Below, piece by piece: positions 35,371 through 44,245 of a stretch of DNA of 64,000 nucleotides. The translations under genes and the position numbers were made by a program. The stretch spans positions 286,837 through 350,836 of the forward strand of contig JAUHWG010000004.1 in NCBI GenBank assembly GCA_030424595.1, read 5' to 3'. How positions within the stretch are numbered: position 1 is the stretch's first letter; the number at the start of each line of letters is the position of its first letter. Under the pieces are notes generated by a model, which did not search any database, had not been told where the DNA came from, and saw only the letters and a program-made list of their open reading frames with translations. This DNA is from Polyangia bacterium. Lineage in GTDB: Bacteria > Myxococcota_A > Polyangia > Nannocystales > Nannocystaceae.

Positions 35371-35997
35371 TCAGGAGGGCCGAAAGACGTCGAGCTCGAG
35401 GGCGAAGAGCCTGTCCTCGACCGTGAAGAGGAGGCTATGCGGTCGACGCTCGAGGTCCGTCAGGATCGACTCGTCGCGGAGGTGGAGCCGACGCTCGGTG
35501 CGGTTGCCCCAGCGATCGTCGACGCGGCTCGTGATCTCGAGCCGGTGTTCGACGGTGATCCGCTTCTCGCGGCCCTCCTCGCGCGGGGTGACGTCGACAG
35601 AGATCCGGAGCTCGAGCGCGCCGGCGTCGACCCGGACGGTCTGGTCGATCCGCGCGGGGACGCCGAAGAGCGTCGCGACCACCGGCTGGGAGAGGATCCT
35701 GCCGACGCCGTCCTCGTCGTTGGCGTCGGCGGCGACATCGTGGGCGCTCTCTAGGAGGCGGAGGGTCGCGCGGATCTGGACCGCCTCCTCGGCGCCCATC
35801 TCCGCGCGGAGCTCCGCGGAGGGCGCAGGCGCGGGCGGAGGGGCCTCCGTCGGCAGCTCGACCTTGCGGACCTCGGCCGGCGGCGTGAAGTCGACGGTCC
35901 GCGTGACGATCAGCAGCGCCGCCGCGGCGACCCCGAGGTAGGCGTGGCGGCCGATCAGAGCGGGGATCCGGCGGAGCGCGGCGAACGGAGCGGGCAC
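35371..35997 (-). CDS. Single-pass membrane protein, unknown function
   Basis: About 208 residues from GTG 35997: a membrane helix (HAYLGVAAAALLIVT), a proline-rich stretch (LPTEAPPPAPAPSAE) and a beta-rich periplasmic domain (RIDQTVRVDAGALELRISVD, KRITVEHRLEITSRVDDRWG, SLLFTVEDRLFALELDVFRP). No family is recognised; the domain organisation resembles small envelope stress proteins. The frame is open to 36102 upstream but the GTG is just before the helix. Confidence 0.7.
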   Translation of the reverse strand: MPAPFAALRRIPALIGRHAYLGVAAAALLIVTRTVDFTPPAEVRKVELPTEAPPPAPAPSAELRAEMGAEEAVQIRATLRLLESAHDVAADANDEDGVGRILSQPVVATLFGVPARIDQTVRVDAGALELRISVDVTPREEGREKRITVEHRLEITSRVDDRWGNRTERRLHLRDESILTDLERRPHSLLFTVEDRLFALELDVFRPS

Positions 35998-36155
35998 CGG
36001 CCGACGCTTGCACGGGGGCCCGACGCGGGCAAATTTTGGGCCTTCGCAGGGGGGGAGGGCCGGACGTGGGAGTGCCTGCGCGCGGCTTCGTGTTCTTGAC
36101 ACACTTAGTCGAAGGGCGCATCGTCTCTCCCCTCTCCCCCCCGCAAGGAGCTCCC

Positions 36156-36929
36156 ATGATCGCAGCCATCGCTGGAGACATGATCGGCTCGGTCCACGAA
36201 CGAGCGCACATCAAGCGTCGGAACTTCACGCTCTTTCAGAAGAACAGCAGCTTCACCGACGACAGCGTCCTGACCGTCGCCGTCGCCGACGCGCTGATGA
36301 GCGGTCGCCCCTACGTCGAGCGGATCCGGCACTGGGCCCGCGCCCACCCGCGTCGCGGCTACGGCGGGATGTTCCGGCGGTGGATGCTCCTGGAGGACGC
36401 GCCCGCCTACAACAGCTTCGGCAACGGCTCGGCGATGCGGGTCAGCCCGGTCGGCTGGGCCTTTCACCGGGCCAAGGACGTTCTCGACGCGGCCGAGGCG
36501 AGCGCCGTCGTGACCCACGATCACCCGGAGGGGATCAAGGGCGCCCAGGCCGTCGCCCTGAGCGTCTTCCTCGCCCGCAAGGGCCGCGACCGCTTGGCCA
36601 TCCGGGACGAGATCGAAGAGCGCTTCGGCTACGATCTCCACCGCAGCATCGCCCGGATCCGCCCCGCCTACAGCTTTGACGTGACCTGCCAGGGCTCGGT
36701 GCCCGAGGCGATCATCGCCGCGCTCGAGGCCGAGGACGTCGAGGACGCGATCCGCCTCGCGGTCTCCCTCGGAGGGGACGCCGACACCCAGGCCTGCATC
36801 GCCGGGGCGATCGCCGAGGCCCGCTTTGGCCGGGCTCCCGAGGTGATCGTCCGCGAGGTGCGGTCTCGCCTCACGGAGGCGATGCTCGAGGTGGTCGACG
36901 CGTTTGAAGCCCGCTTCGGGCCGCGCTAG
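36156..36929 (+). CDS. ADP-ribosylglycohydrolase family protein
   Basis: 257 residues. MIAAIAGDMIGSVHER at the start, SSFTDDSVLTVAVADALMSG (the DDT/DDS metal motif), YNSFGNGSAMRVSPVGW (GNGxAMR, typical of the DraG/ARH group) and SLGGDADTQACIAGAIAEAR (the GGDADTxAxxxGA metal motif) together define the family; the usual TN of DADTNA is TQ here. It removes ADP-ribose from proteins or small molecules with two Mg ions. AAGGAG lies 5 bases before ATG 36156. No mono-ADP-ribosyltransferase is seen nearby. Confidence 0.93.
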   Translation: MIAAIAGDMIGSVHERAHIKRRNFTLFQKNSSFTDDSVLTVAVADALMSGRPYVERIRHWARAHPRRGYGGMFRRWMLLEDAPAYNSFGNGSAMRVSPVGWAFHRAKDVLDAAEASAVVTHDHPEGIKGAQAVALSVFLARKGRDRLAIRDEIEERFGYDLHRSIARIRPAYSFDVTCQGSVPEAIIAALEAEDVEDAIRLAVSLGGDADTQACIAGAIAEARFGRAPEVIVREVRSRLTEAMLEVVDAFEARFGPR

Positions 36930-36962
36930 CGCCAGTCCCATGCTTTCTCTGGCTCTCTAGTC

Positions 36963-37894
36963 GTGACTGTACTTCTGCTCCTAGAAGCCGGAGGGGAAGC
37001 CCACGCCGTCACAGAGTCGCAGTATCAGGCGATGAAGGAGCTCCATGACTCAACAGGGGGGACGGAGTGGAAGCGATCCGACAACTGGCTCATCCAGGAG
37101 GGCGTGGATGACTATGACGCCACCTGCACCCAAAGCTGGTGGGGAGTCCGCTGCGACGAGGGCGTGGATGGCCTCGCCATCGTCGAGATTTCGCTCGGTG
37201 GGAACAACCTCATTGGCACAATCCCCGAGTCGTTCAGCTCGATGGTCCATCTCCGAACGCTCTCCCTAGGCGCAAACAAGCTCGAAGGGCTCCCCTCCCC
37301 TCCTCTCTCGGAGAGCTTGCGACGTTGACGACTCTCATCGTCGACAACAATGAGTTGACCGAGCTGCCTGAGTCGATCGTGGATTTGAGCGCCCTCGGCC
37401 TTCTCGGCGCCTCGTCGAACCATCTAGAGGAGCTTCCCGATGAGATCGGTTCGCTCCAGTCCCTCACGATCTTGGACGTCTCCGGCAATCGTCTGAGCGA
37501 GCTGCCGGACCTGTCGACGCTGGACCTGCTGACCCTCGGTATTGGTGGGAATCGCCTTCAGGGGTCGATCGAGAGTACCATAAGGGGGGAGTCCTATACA
37601 CACCCCCACGCTGATGCCCTGCCGGCGCCGTATACTCTAATCTGGAGCAATGCGATCGAGTCGCGTAGCTGGGGCAATCAAACAGGTGACAATGTCGTGG
37701 TCGCGAGCACACTCTCCGCCGAAGAGACGACCTCCTCTGGATCTGCGAGCACCGGCACGTCTCCTGACGGTGAGTCCTGCGGCTGTGTCTCCTCTGGGGG
37801 GGTCGACCGCAGCGGGCTGGTGGTCCTCGTGTTCCTGGGTCCACTGCTCCGCCGCAGGCGCAGGTCGCGAAGTCGGCGCGTCAATGACGCATAA
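36963..37894 (+). pseudogene. Leucine-rich-repeat MYXO-CTERM protein interrupted by a frameshift
   Basis: Two frames give one protein. The first (36963-37328) has YQAMKELHDSTGGTEWKRSD and CTQSWWGVRCDEG, the plant-type LRR N-cap, then LRRs (LRTLSLGANKLEGLPS). The second continues in a different frame from about 37290: SSLGELATLTTLIVDNNELT, LSALGLLGASSNHLEELPDE, LTILDVSGNRLSELPD. It then has a linker and a CGC-hydrophobic-RRRRR MYXO-CTERM tail ending at 37894. The shift falls in a CT-rich run (CTCCCCTCCCCTCCTCTCTC), where a one-base change joins the frames. It is either a recent pseudogene or a sequencing/assembly error. The end overlaps the convergent lipoprotein gene by 14 bases. Confidence 0.8.
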
Positions 37895-38843
37895 TGACGA
37901 AGGCACGCCAGGTGCTCGCCGTGTCGGCACACATCTCCAAGAAGTGAAGCTGTACTGCCTGTGAGACGACGATCGAATAGGGCTCACCGGGAAACCCCGA
38001 TGCGGCATGGTCCATGAGTTGGAGCGTCGGGCCATCCTTGATGGAGAACGCGAGGGCCTCGCGTTGAGCGACAGGATCGCAGCCGCCGCCGCACTCTAGG
38101 AATGAACAGTCCGGTTCTGGAGGTGGCGGACGCTCCGGGGGAGGACAGACATTGCCAACACCTTCGACGCTGAAAGGCGCCGCGAAGTCTGCAGGGGCGT
38201 AGTACTCCGACATGCCGGGGACGAGGTTGCCGCTCGACCCGGCGAGGACCAACGTGTCGTCAAGGCGGTGGAGGGCGAAGGCCATGTTGGTCCACCACGG
38301 CACATCGATGTACAGGGAGAAGCGAACGCTCTCCCCTGCGACGAGATCGATAGGCTCTGCAGGATCGACCGTGACCTCGATGACGTGTAGCTCGGGCTCT
38401 TCGCCTTGGATCTCTGGGTCGGACGTGCAGCTCGAGAGGGATACGGTGATTTCGTTCTCGACCTGCAGGACTGAGGCGACTGTGCATAGCTTGAACGAGC
38501 TGAAGCTCCGCCAGCCAAAGTCAATTCCGCCGTCGATCACGAAGCCTGCTTGGACCGCTTCGGGAGCGGGCTGGCAGACCGGCGGATCGATGGCTCCGGT
38601 CGTCGTCGAGCTGCCGGTCGTCGAGCCTCCCTCCACCGTTGTTGAGCTTGTGGAGCTTGTGGAGCTTGTGGAGCTTGTGGAGCTTGACGTCGTGGAGGCC
38701 TTCGTCGACGAGCTCGTGGCGACCCCCGTGTCGCCTGTCGTCGCCGCCGGCAGAGGCTCACAAGCTGCCATACTAGGCAGCGCAAACGCCAGGACCTTGA
38801 TCAATAGACGAGCGGAGCTGACAATCTGCGCGACCTCTAGCAT
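37881..38843 (-). CDS. Lipoprotein with Ser/Thr linker, unknown function
   Basis: 320 residues: a signal peptide with lipobox SMAAC, an extended Ser/Thr linker (TSSSTSSTSSTSSTSSTT, 9-bp DNA repeats) and a beta-rich domain with WRSFSSFKLCTVASVLQVEN, LYIDVPWWTNMAFALHRLDD and a Cys cluster CSFLECGGGCDP. The last part repeats a similar pattern, EALAFSIKDGPTLQLMDHAA. No known family; surface-exposed. Base composition is slightly less GC-rich than the core genes, in keeping with the accessory character of this area. Confidence 0.78.
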   Translation of the reverse strand: MLEVAQIVSSARLLIKVLAFALPSMAACEPLPAATTGDTGVATSSSTKASTTSSSTSSTSSTSSTSSTTVEGGSTTGSSTTTGAIDPPVCQPAPEAVQAGFVIDGGIDFGWRSFSSFKLCTVASVLQVENEITVSLSSCTSDPEIQGEEPELHVIEVTVDPAEPIDLVAGESVRFSLYIDVPWWTNMAFALHRLDDTLVLAGSSGNLVPGMSEYYAPADFAAPFSVEGVGNVCPPPERPPPPEPDCSFLECGGGCDPVAQREALAFSIKDGPTLQLMDHAASGFPGEPYSIVVSQAVQLHFLEMCADTASTWRAFVIMRH

Positions 38844-38973
38844 CGCTCAATCCTATCAGAGCTTTCACGGTGAGAAGCCGTGGGAAGGAGGTTCGTAGAG
38901 GGTGCCTGCACGCCTGCGCGCTTGCGGAGCATCTCCTCAAAGCCGCTGAGGCCGTTCTCAAAGCTGGGGTTGG

Positions 38974-39504
38974 TCAGGCCCACGGGCGTCGCCGCGGTTG
39001 GGGCGATCGCGGCCGCGTCATCGCCGGCGAGCGCTCGTAGACTCGCCGGCGAGGGGCCGCGTGGGACGAGCCCACCCGGTCGAGCGCCTCGATCGCGCGC
39101 TCGCCCGTCGGAGCCGCGAAAGGGACCTCGATCGCCTCAAACGCGGCTCGGATCGAGGTACGAGCCTGCTCGTCCCACGACCGCGTGGCCGCCTCGGCCG
39201 CGGCCGCGCAGGGATCCGTCGTCCCGGCCGCTGAGAGCCACGAGAACCACGAGAGTCCGGCGATGAGGGCGACCACGCCGACCGCCGACGCACGTCGTCC
39301 CGAGCCCTGTCCGGTGTTCTCACGGAGGGGGAGGAGCGCTCCATCCATATCGGCGAAGCGCTCGTCGGGGTCCGCCGAGAGCCCGCGCTCGAGCGCCCTG
39401 CGGACCGCGGCCGGAATGCGCGGGTCGACGGGCACCGTCACAGGCGTCCCCTCCTCCGCCCGCACGAGCAGCTGCCCGAGGCTCTTCACCTCGTAGGGGT
39501 GCAC
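38974..39504 (-). pseudogene. C-terminal remnant of a Ser/Thr kinase gene
   Basis: The frame starts in the middle of a kinase C-lobe: HPYEVKSLGQLLVRAEEG, VPVDPRIPAAVRRALERGLS, ADPDERFADMDGALLPL. A membrane helix (ASAVGVVALIAGLSWFSWLS) follows, then CAAAAEAATRSWDEQARTSI, the extracellular part seen in myxobacterial STPKs before TPR repeats. The glycine loop, catalytic loop and TPRs are absent, and the tail falls into Arg/Pro-rich sequence. Downstream, 38850-38973 holds another short protein-like fragment, LTNPSFENGLSGFEEMLRKR, in a different frame. A deleted gene fits best. Confidence 0.7.
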
Positions 39505-39720
39505 GCAAGTTCGCGCGTCCTGTGGCCGGCGTGGTCCATGAGGACCCTGCCGAGGTCAGCGCGTCGAGTGCGCCATGGGCTCCGCGAAGTGCAGGTCTAC
39601 CCCCCTACGCCTAGAATTTTCAGCTCGAACTGCGGCGCCGCGAGTCCCCGGCCGTGCGACCATGGTGCATCGACTGTTCTCGGAACTTCATTTCGAGCCA
39701 ATTCGACGCGAGGTCCGTTC

Positions 39721-41391
39721 ATGAGAAGACGAATCGAACGGCATATTCTGCGGCCAGGCGCGGTGTCGTGCCTTGGCCTCCTGGCCGCGTGTGGCGGGAC
39801 TGGTGACACCACCACGATCGGCAGTGCCAGCGACACCACGAGCGACGTCACGGGCGACACCACGAGCGGCACGTCGACCGGCGAGCAAGGCTCGGATGCT
39901 GGCGGCGAACCAGATGCGGACACTGAGAGCGAGGCCTTCGACGACTTCGTCATCGACACGCCGGACGGGAGCGGGCCCGTCGTCGTCGCCGCTCTGTCCG
40001 AGTCCGCCGCAGACAACTCGGTCGCGCTCGAGCAGGCCTTTATGGCGGCGAACAACGGCGGTACGCTCAGCATCCCGGCCGGGACATACGCGTTTACCGA
40101 CAACGTCAACCTGTCCCAGGGGAACAACATCATCATCGAAGGCAACGGCGCGAGGCTGGTGCTGACCAAGGGAGCGAGCCTGCTCGTCGACAACAGCTCC
40201 CGCCTGCGCTTCGAGGATCTGATCCTCGACTGGGACTGGGACAGCCGGCCGCTGGCCTATTTCGCCGTCGTCGAGAGCAACACGGGCAGTGAAATTCGGC
40301 TCGACTTCCCGCTCGACGCGACCATCCCCGACGCTATCGACTGGTGGAACGTCGAGATGATCGATCCCGCCACCTTCGCCCCTGTCGCGGGGGGCACGGA
40401 GTGGTGGCAGCTGAGCCCAGCGCTGCAGCAGAAGACCGGCGCCGCCTCGCTCAGCATCTCAGGCTTCAACGGTGACCTGAGCGCCGCTGTCCCGGGGACC
40501 GCGCTGCGCATTCGCCAGCTCGCCAACGCCCAGTCCGACCAGCACGTCTGGTACCTGGACAACGTCTCCCATACTGTGTTTGAGCGGGTCTCGATCTACT
40601 CCGGCAGCTACATGGGGTACGTACTGGTCAACAATACCCACCACATCTTGCTGGATGATTGCCGTATCGTGCCAGATCCTGAGGCGACGGGCTCCAAGCA
40701 GATCTTGTCGACCTTCGCCGACGCCCTGCATGTCGGCCACTTCACCGGGTATCTGGGCGTCGTCAACAGCGAGTTTAGCCACCAGGGCGACGACGCGCTG
40801 AACATCAAGCAGAACGTCGCCTCGCGGGTGACGCGGGCCGGCGACACCACCCTCTACGTCGAGACCGAGCAGTGGTTCTCTCCGTTTGAGGTGGGCGATA
40901 CGCTGGAGCTCCGCTATTATGCGGATCATGGCGTTATCGGCGTGACCCCGCCTGTGACGAACGTGCAGTGGGCCGGCAACGCGGTGACGTTGTCCTTCGG
41001 CTCCTCCCTGCCGGCGTTCACCGGGCCGGACGTCCTTGCGATCAATGAGCGATTCAACACGGGGCAGTACTTCATCCGGAATAATCACCTCCACTCCAAC
41101 CGCGCCCGCGGCATCCTGCCCAGGCTTCCCAACGGCGTGATCGCCGACAACCTCATCGAGGAGAGCTCCATGCCCGGCATCCTCTTTGAGTTCGGGAGAT
41201 GGGACAACACCCACGCGGAGGGGTCGTTTATCGACAACCTGCAGATCATCGACAATACCTTCGTCAACACCAACTTGTACGGCTGGTATCCTTCGGTGAT
41301 CACATACAGGGTCAATGGCGTGGACTACCCGGATGGGTCCGCGTTTCCCCAGCTCTTCAGCAACTTGACGATCCGCGACAACACGCTCTAG
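39721..41391 (+). CDS. Secreted parallel beta-helix lipoprotein, GH110-like
   Basis: 556 residues: signal peptide with lipobox LLAAC, a Thr/Ser/Asp linker, then a parallel beta-helix. NNGGTLSIPAGTYAFTDNV, NIIIEGNGARLVLTKGASLL, RLRFEDLILDWDWDSRPLAY, ADALHVGHFTGYLGVVNSEF, SHQGDDALNIKQN and RGILPRLPNGVIADNLIEES follow the pattern of GH110 alpha-1,3-galactosidases and related polysaccharide enzymes, in which acidic residues of such HxGDDAxN turns are catalytic. The GH110 assignment is by pattern and would need a profile search. It is probably a secreted or surface polysaccharide hydrolase. Confidence 0.75.
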   Translation: MRRRIERHILRPGAVSCLGLLAACGGTGDTTTIGSASDTTSDVTGDTTSGTSTGEQGSDAGGEPDADTESEAFDDFVIDTPDGSGPVVVAALSESAADNSVALEQAFMAANNGGTLSIPAGTYAFTDNVNLSQGNNIIIEGNGARLVLTKGASLLVDNSSRLRFEDLILDWDWDSRPLAYFAVVESNTGSEIRLDFPLDATIPDAIDWWNVEMIDPATFAPVAGGTEWWQLSPALQQKTGAASLSISGFNGDLSAAVPGTALRIRQLANAQSDQHVWYLDNVSHTVFERVSIYSGSYMGYVLVNNTHHILLDDCRIVPDPEATGSKQILSTFADALHVGHFTGYLGVVNSEFSHQGDDALNIKQNVASRVTRAGDTTLYVETEQWFSPFEVGDTLELRYYADHGVIGVTPPVTNVQWAGNAVTLSFGSSLPAFTGPDVLAINERFNTGQYFIRNNHLHSNRARGILPRLPNGVIADNLIEESSMPGILFEFGRWDNTHAEGSFIDNLQIIDNTFVNTNLYGWYPSVITYRVNGVDYPDGSAFPQLFSNLTIRDNTL

Positions 41392-41827
41392 CCCTGAAAT
41401 AAGCGCTGGTGCGAGGTGCCCTCACAAGCCCGCGTAGAACCCCTGATGACACGTATTTCGCGCTTCGACCGTATCTGTGCGGGTGAGCGCTCACCTCTCG
41501 CTTGTCGGCGGGCGGAGCTCGGAGGCTGAAGGCGGGCGGGCGAGGGGCGACGAGGCGGGTCCCTCGCGGACGCGGGTCCTCCCATGCCACGTGCTCGCCA
41601 CGGGTCAAGCTGAGCTGCTTGAAGAGACAGGGTAAGCGTGTCTCCGCGCGAGGCACGGGTCCTCCCGCTGCGTCCCACCCGTCGCCCCTCGCTCGCCCGA
41701 GCGAGTCTGTCGGCTCCGCTTGCGAGTACGTGGATCGCCTGCTCGCGTAGGTCTTCGCTCGGTACGTGCTCGTCGAGACCCTCGACGATGATGAGCAACG
41801 CGCATCGCCGGTCGAACTTCGGTCCGT
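41392..41827. other. Gene-poor stretch with possible coding debris
   Basis: About 430 bases with no complete gene. On the minus strand, 41680-41825 reads as protein-like GPKFDRRCALLIIVEGLDEH and VPSEDLREQAIHVLASGADR, which then degenerates without a start or a recognised family. GGTGAGCGCTCACC near 41490 is a perfect 14-bp palindrome. Confidence 0.35.
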
Positions 41828-42460
41828 CTAGTCGAGCCTGCGGATCCTCGCCTCGAAGAACCCCCAGGACTGGACGCTCTCCGGGCGGAGCGAGATCAGG
41901 GTGATGTCGTAGGTGGGGTCGACGATCGTGACCAGCACGCGGTGATCGATCCCCTGCGCCGGTGAGACGAAGTGGGGCGCGTCGCTGCTGCCGACCCGGA
42001 TCCCGCCGCCGAGCACCGAGAGCGAGATCTCGACGAAGTAGATCCCGGACGTATCCAGGTTCTTCAGCCAGATCTCGAGGCCGCCGATCGCCACCTTCTT
42101 GGTCGGCGAGTAGTCGAAGTAGAGGGCCGGCGAGGTCGGCCCGTAGGAGACGATGCCCCAGCCGAAGAGGTGGCCGCGATCGTCGATCACGGGGGTCTTC
42201 GCGGAGAGGATGATGTCGTCGCCCGACTGCCACTCGCTCGGCGACTTGAGCCGGGCGCGGAGCTTCGGCGAGAGCTGCTCCAGCACCGTGATGATCGCCG
42301 CGTCGTCCATCCGCTTGGGCGGCTCGCGGCGCTGGATCTTCCGCTGGTAGGCGGTGAGTCGGGGGGAGTGACCGTCGGAGCGGGTCTTGGGGGAGAAGGT
42401 CGCGAGCGCGTCGCGGCTGAGGGTGGGTGATTTACGGAGGATCAGGCGTCGTCGGGGCAT
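41828..42460 (-). CDS. Hypothetical protein
   Basis: 210 residues. A basic N-terminus (MPRRRLILRKSPTLSRDALA, then RKIQRREPPKRMDD) precedes a beta-rich domain: IILSAKTPVIDDRGHLFGWG, ALYFDYSPTKKVAIGGLEIW, VSPAQGIDHRVLVTIVDPTY, SVQSWGFFEARIRRLD. No signal peptide. The regular alternating strands suggest a jelly-roll or C2-like fold, but no family is recognised. ATG 42460 has GGAAGGA upstream, which fixes the start against a longer open frame. The 298 bases to lspA (42461-42758) hold nothing obvious. Confidence 0.75.
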   Translation of the reverse strand: MPRRRLILRKSPTLSRDALATFSPKTRSDGHSPRLTAYQRKIQRREPPKRMDDAAIITVLEQLSPKLRARLKSPSEWQSGDDIILSAKTPVIDDRGHLFGWGIVSYGPTSPALYFDYSPTKKVAIGGLEIWLKNLDTSGIYFVEISLSVLGGGIRVGSSDAPHFVSPAQGIDHRVLVTIVDPTYDITLISLRPESVQSWGFFEARIRRLD

Positions 42461-42758
42461 GCTGCGTTCCTTCCTGTGTCTGCACAGGCAGGCCCATCGT
42501 ATGCGGCTGTCGAGGCCGCCGCGAGGCCCCGGAAGCGCGCATATCTGCAGCGAGAGGGGAGTCCTGGGCAGATCCGCCCGGCCCGGGCGCAGAGGCTGCG
42601 GGCCACAACGCGCCGAAGGTTGCAGCACCGCGGCCTTCGGAGCGCGAAGTCGCCGCACACGGTGAAGCCTCGGCGCTCGCCTTGGACGAGGTCACTCGCT
42701 CGATAGCCAGGCCCAAGCGCGAGGATCTTGCCACGGCGCCGAGGAGCTCCCGCTCCTC

Positions 42759-43313
42759 CTACGTCGCCGCGGCCTCAGCTTCGCCGTCGGTGCGCGCCTT
42801 GCCGCGCTCGAGGATCGTCCGGATGATGAAGTAGCCGAGCCCGACCGCGACGAGGACGTCGGCGATGTTGAAGATCGGCCAGCTCCCGCCCCAGGGGTAG
42901 TTGAGCTTGATGAAGTCGACGACCCCGGTGCCGCCGCCGGGGGCCTCACGGAAGGCGCGATCGAGGCCGTTGCCGAGGGCGCCGCCGGCGAGGGCCCCGA
43001 GCGCCAGGGCCTCACCGCGGCCGCTTCGCCAGCGGAAGAGGACGAAGACCAGGAGGCCGATCGTGAGGAGGGCCAAGACCCCGAAGATGAGCCGCGTCGC
43101 GCCCAGATCCGGGATCAGGCTGAAGGCGGTCCCGCGGTTGTAGGTCAGGGAGAACTCGAGCCACGGCTCGATCACCATCATGCTCTTGCCGGCGAGGGTC
43201 CCGAGGCTCTCCTCAGCCCAGGATTTGGTCTGGAGATCGCAGCCGCCGCCGATCAACGTCGCGACGGTGAACCAAGCCATACGCTGGAGATGGGCCCTTG
43301 TTGCTTCCTGCAT
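42759..43313 (-). CDS. lspA: Lipoprotein signal peptidase (signal peptidase II)
   Basis: 184 residues, inner-membrane aspartyl protease that removes the signal peptide of lipidated prolipoproteins. The motifs are: GGCDLQTKSWAEESLG (D-x-x-[TS]-K), SLTYNRGTAFSLIPD (the NxGxAF motif), GGALGNGLDRAFRE (GN-x-xDR with the first catalytic Asp) and VVDFIKLNY...FNIADVLVAVG (VDF and FNxAD with the second catalytic Asp). Four hydrophobic helices. Its product serves the many lipoproteins in this window. It is not next to ileS here. Confidence 0.95.
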   Translation of the reverse strand: MQEATRAHLQRMAWFTVATLIGGGCDLQTKSWAEESLGTLAGKSMMVIEPWLEFSLTYNRGTAFSLIPDLGATRLIFGVLALLTIGLLVFVLFRWRSGRGEALALGALAGGALGNGLDRAFREAPGGGTGVVDFIKLNYPWGGSWPIFNIADVLVAVGLGYFIIRTILERGKARTDGEAEAAAT

Positions 43314-43380
43314 GCGCCCCGAGAGTAGCGCGTCGACGGGGGTCTGGGGGGCTGGGTGCCTCGCCTCGACGCCGACGACG

Positions 43381-43689
43381 CTAGGGGCCTGTCGTGCCTT
43401 CGAGGACGTGCTCTTCGTCCCCGACTTGGCCGGAGTCTGCGTTTCGACCGCCGTTGGTGCTGTCGCTCCTCACGTCGTCTCTTTCGTCGTCGTCAGGGCT
43501 GCCCGTCGGAGCGCCCTCTTCGAGTGACGCTCGGACGAGCCCGGAGCAGGAGGCCTTGGCGGTCTGGAGCGCCTCACGGGTGGCGTCGAGGCGCTGGGTG
43601 ACCAGCGCGGCGACGCTGAGGGCTGCGAGCGCGATTACGGCGCTCAGCACGGCTACACGCCGGGCGTGGGGATCGGTCGGGTTTGGCAT
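43381..43689 (-). CDS. Small single-pass membrane protein
   Basis: 102 residues: MPNPTDPHARRVAVLSAVIA, a membrane helix (VAVLSAVIALAALSVAALVT), a short helix with KASCSGLVRASLEEG, and an acidic hydrophilic tail with DDDERDDVRSDS. No family recognised and no clear ribosome binding site, so the start is uncertain; the frame is open upstream to 43842. It lies 67 bases after the lspA start on the same strand. Confidence 0.55.
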   Translation of the reverse strand: MPNPTDPHARRVAVLSAVIALAALSVAALVTQRLDATREALQTAKASCSGLVRASLEEGAPTGSPDDDERDDVRSDSTNGGRNADSGQVGDEEHVLEGTTGP

Positions 43690-43831
43690 AGGGGAGGGGG
43701 TCGACCGGGCCGCCGCTGCGTTGCGCCGAGCCGCCGCGCGGGTGAAGTGCGGATTCCTCCCGCAGCTCGTGTACCCTCGTCGCCAACGACCTCTGGGATC
43801 GGGGTCGTCGAGGATCATCGTGGAGGGAATC

Positions 43832-44245
43832 GTGTTGCTCATGGCGCCGGTCGGGGTGCTCGCCGCGATCGGCCTGACGTGGCTCTGCGGGGGCTGGGTC
43901 GACGCGCGGATCGCCGACGCCGAGGAGGCGGGCGAGCGCCTGCGCGAGCTCGAGCCGGGCTTTGAGGTCGCTGAGGTCTGCCTCGCCGAGGGGGGAGCCG
44001 GGGCGCTGGTCGCCGGGCGCTACGACCAGGGGCCGGCGATCGCCGTCCTCTTCGCCAACGGCGACGGGCTGGTCTCGCGGGTGCTCCGGGCGGCGGATCT
44101 GCGGGGCGTCGAGGTGGGGGAGGGCGGGCTGCTGCGGATCCGCACCCGCGACTTCACGAGCCCGGTCATCGACCTCCGCCTGGACCCGGCGAAGGTGGAA
44201 GGATGGCGGCGCAGGCTCGCCTCGGGGGAGGCGGAGCATGGGTGA
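43832..44245 (+). CDS. Small membrane-anchored protein upstream of a fatty-acid hydroxylase
   Basis: 137 residues from GTG 43832 with GGAGGGA upstream. One N-terminal membrane helix (LLMAPVGVLAAIGLTWLCGG) and a cytosolic or periplasmic domain (VCLAEGGAGALVAGRYDQGP, GLLRIRTRDFTSPVIDLRLD). No known family. Its stop overlaps the next gene's ATG by eight bases, so it is translationally coupled to the hydroxylase-like enzyme and may be its partner. Confidence 0.75.
   Translation: MLLMAPVGVLAAIGLTWLCGGWVDARIADAEEAGERLRELEPGFEVAEVCLAEGGAGALVAGRYDQGPAIAVLFANGDGLVSRVLRAADLRGVEVGEGGLLRIRTRDFTSPVIDLRLDPAKVEGWRRRLASGEAEHG

Noticed and set aside
37285..37330. Programmed ribosomal frameshift in the LRR gene
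   Set aside because: There is no recognisable slippery heptamer or downstream structure; mutation or sequence error is simpler.
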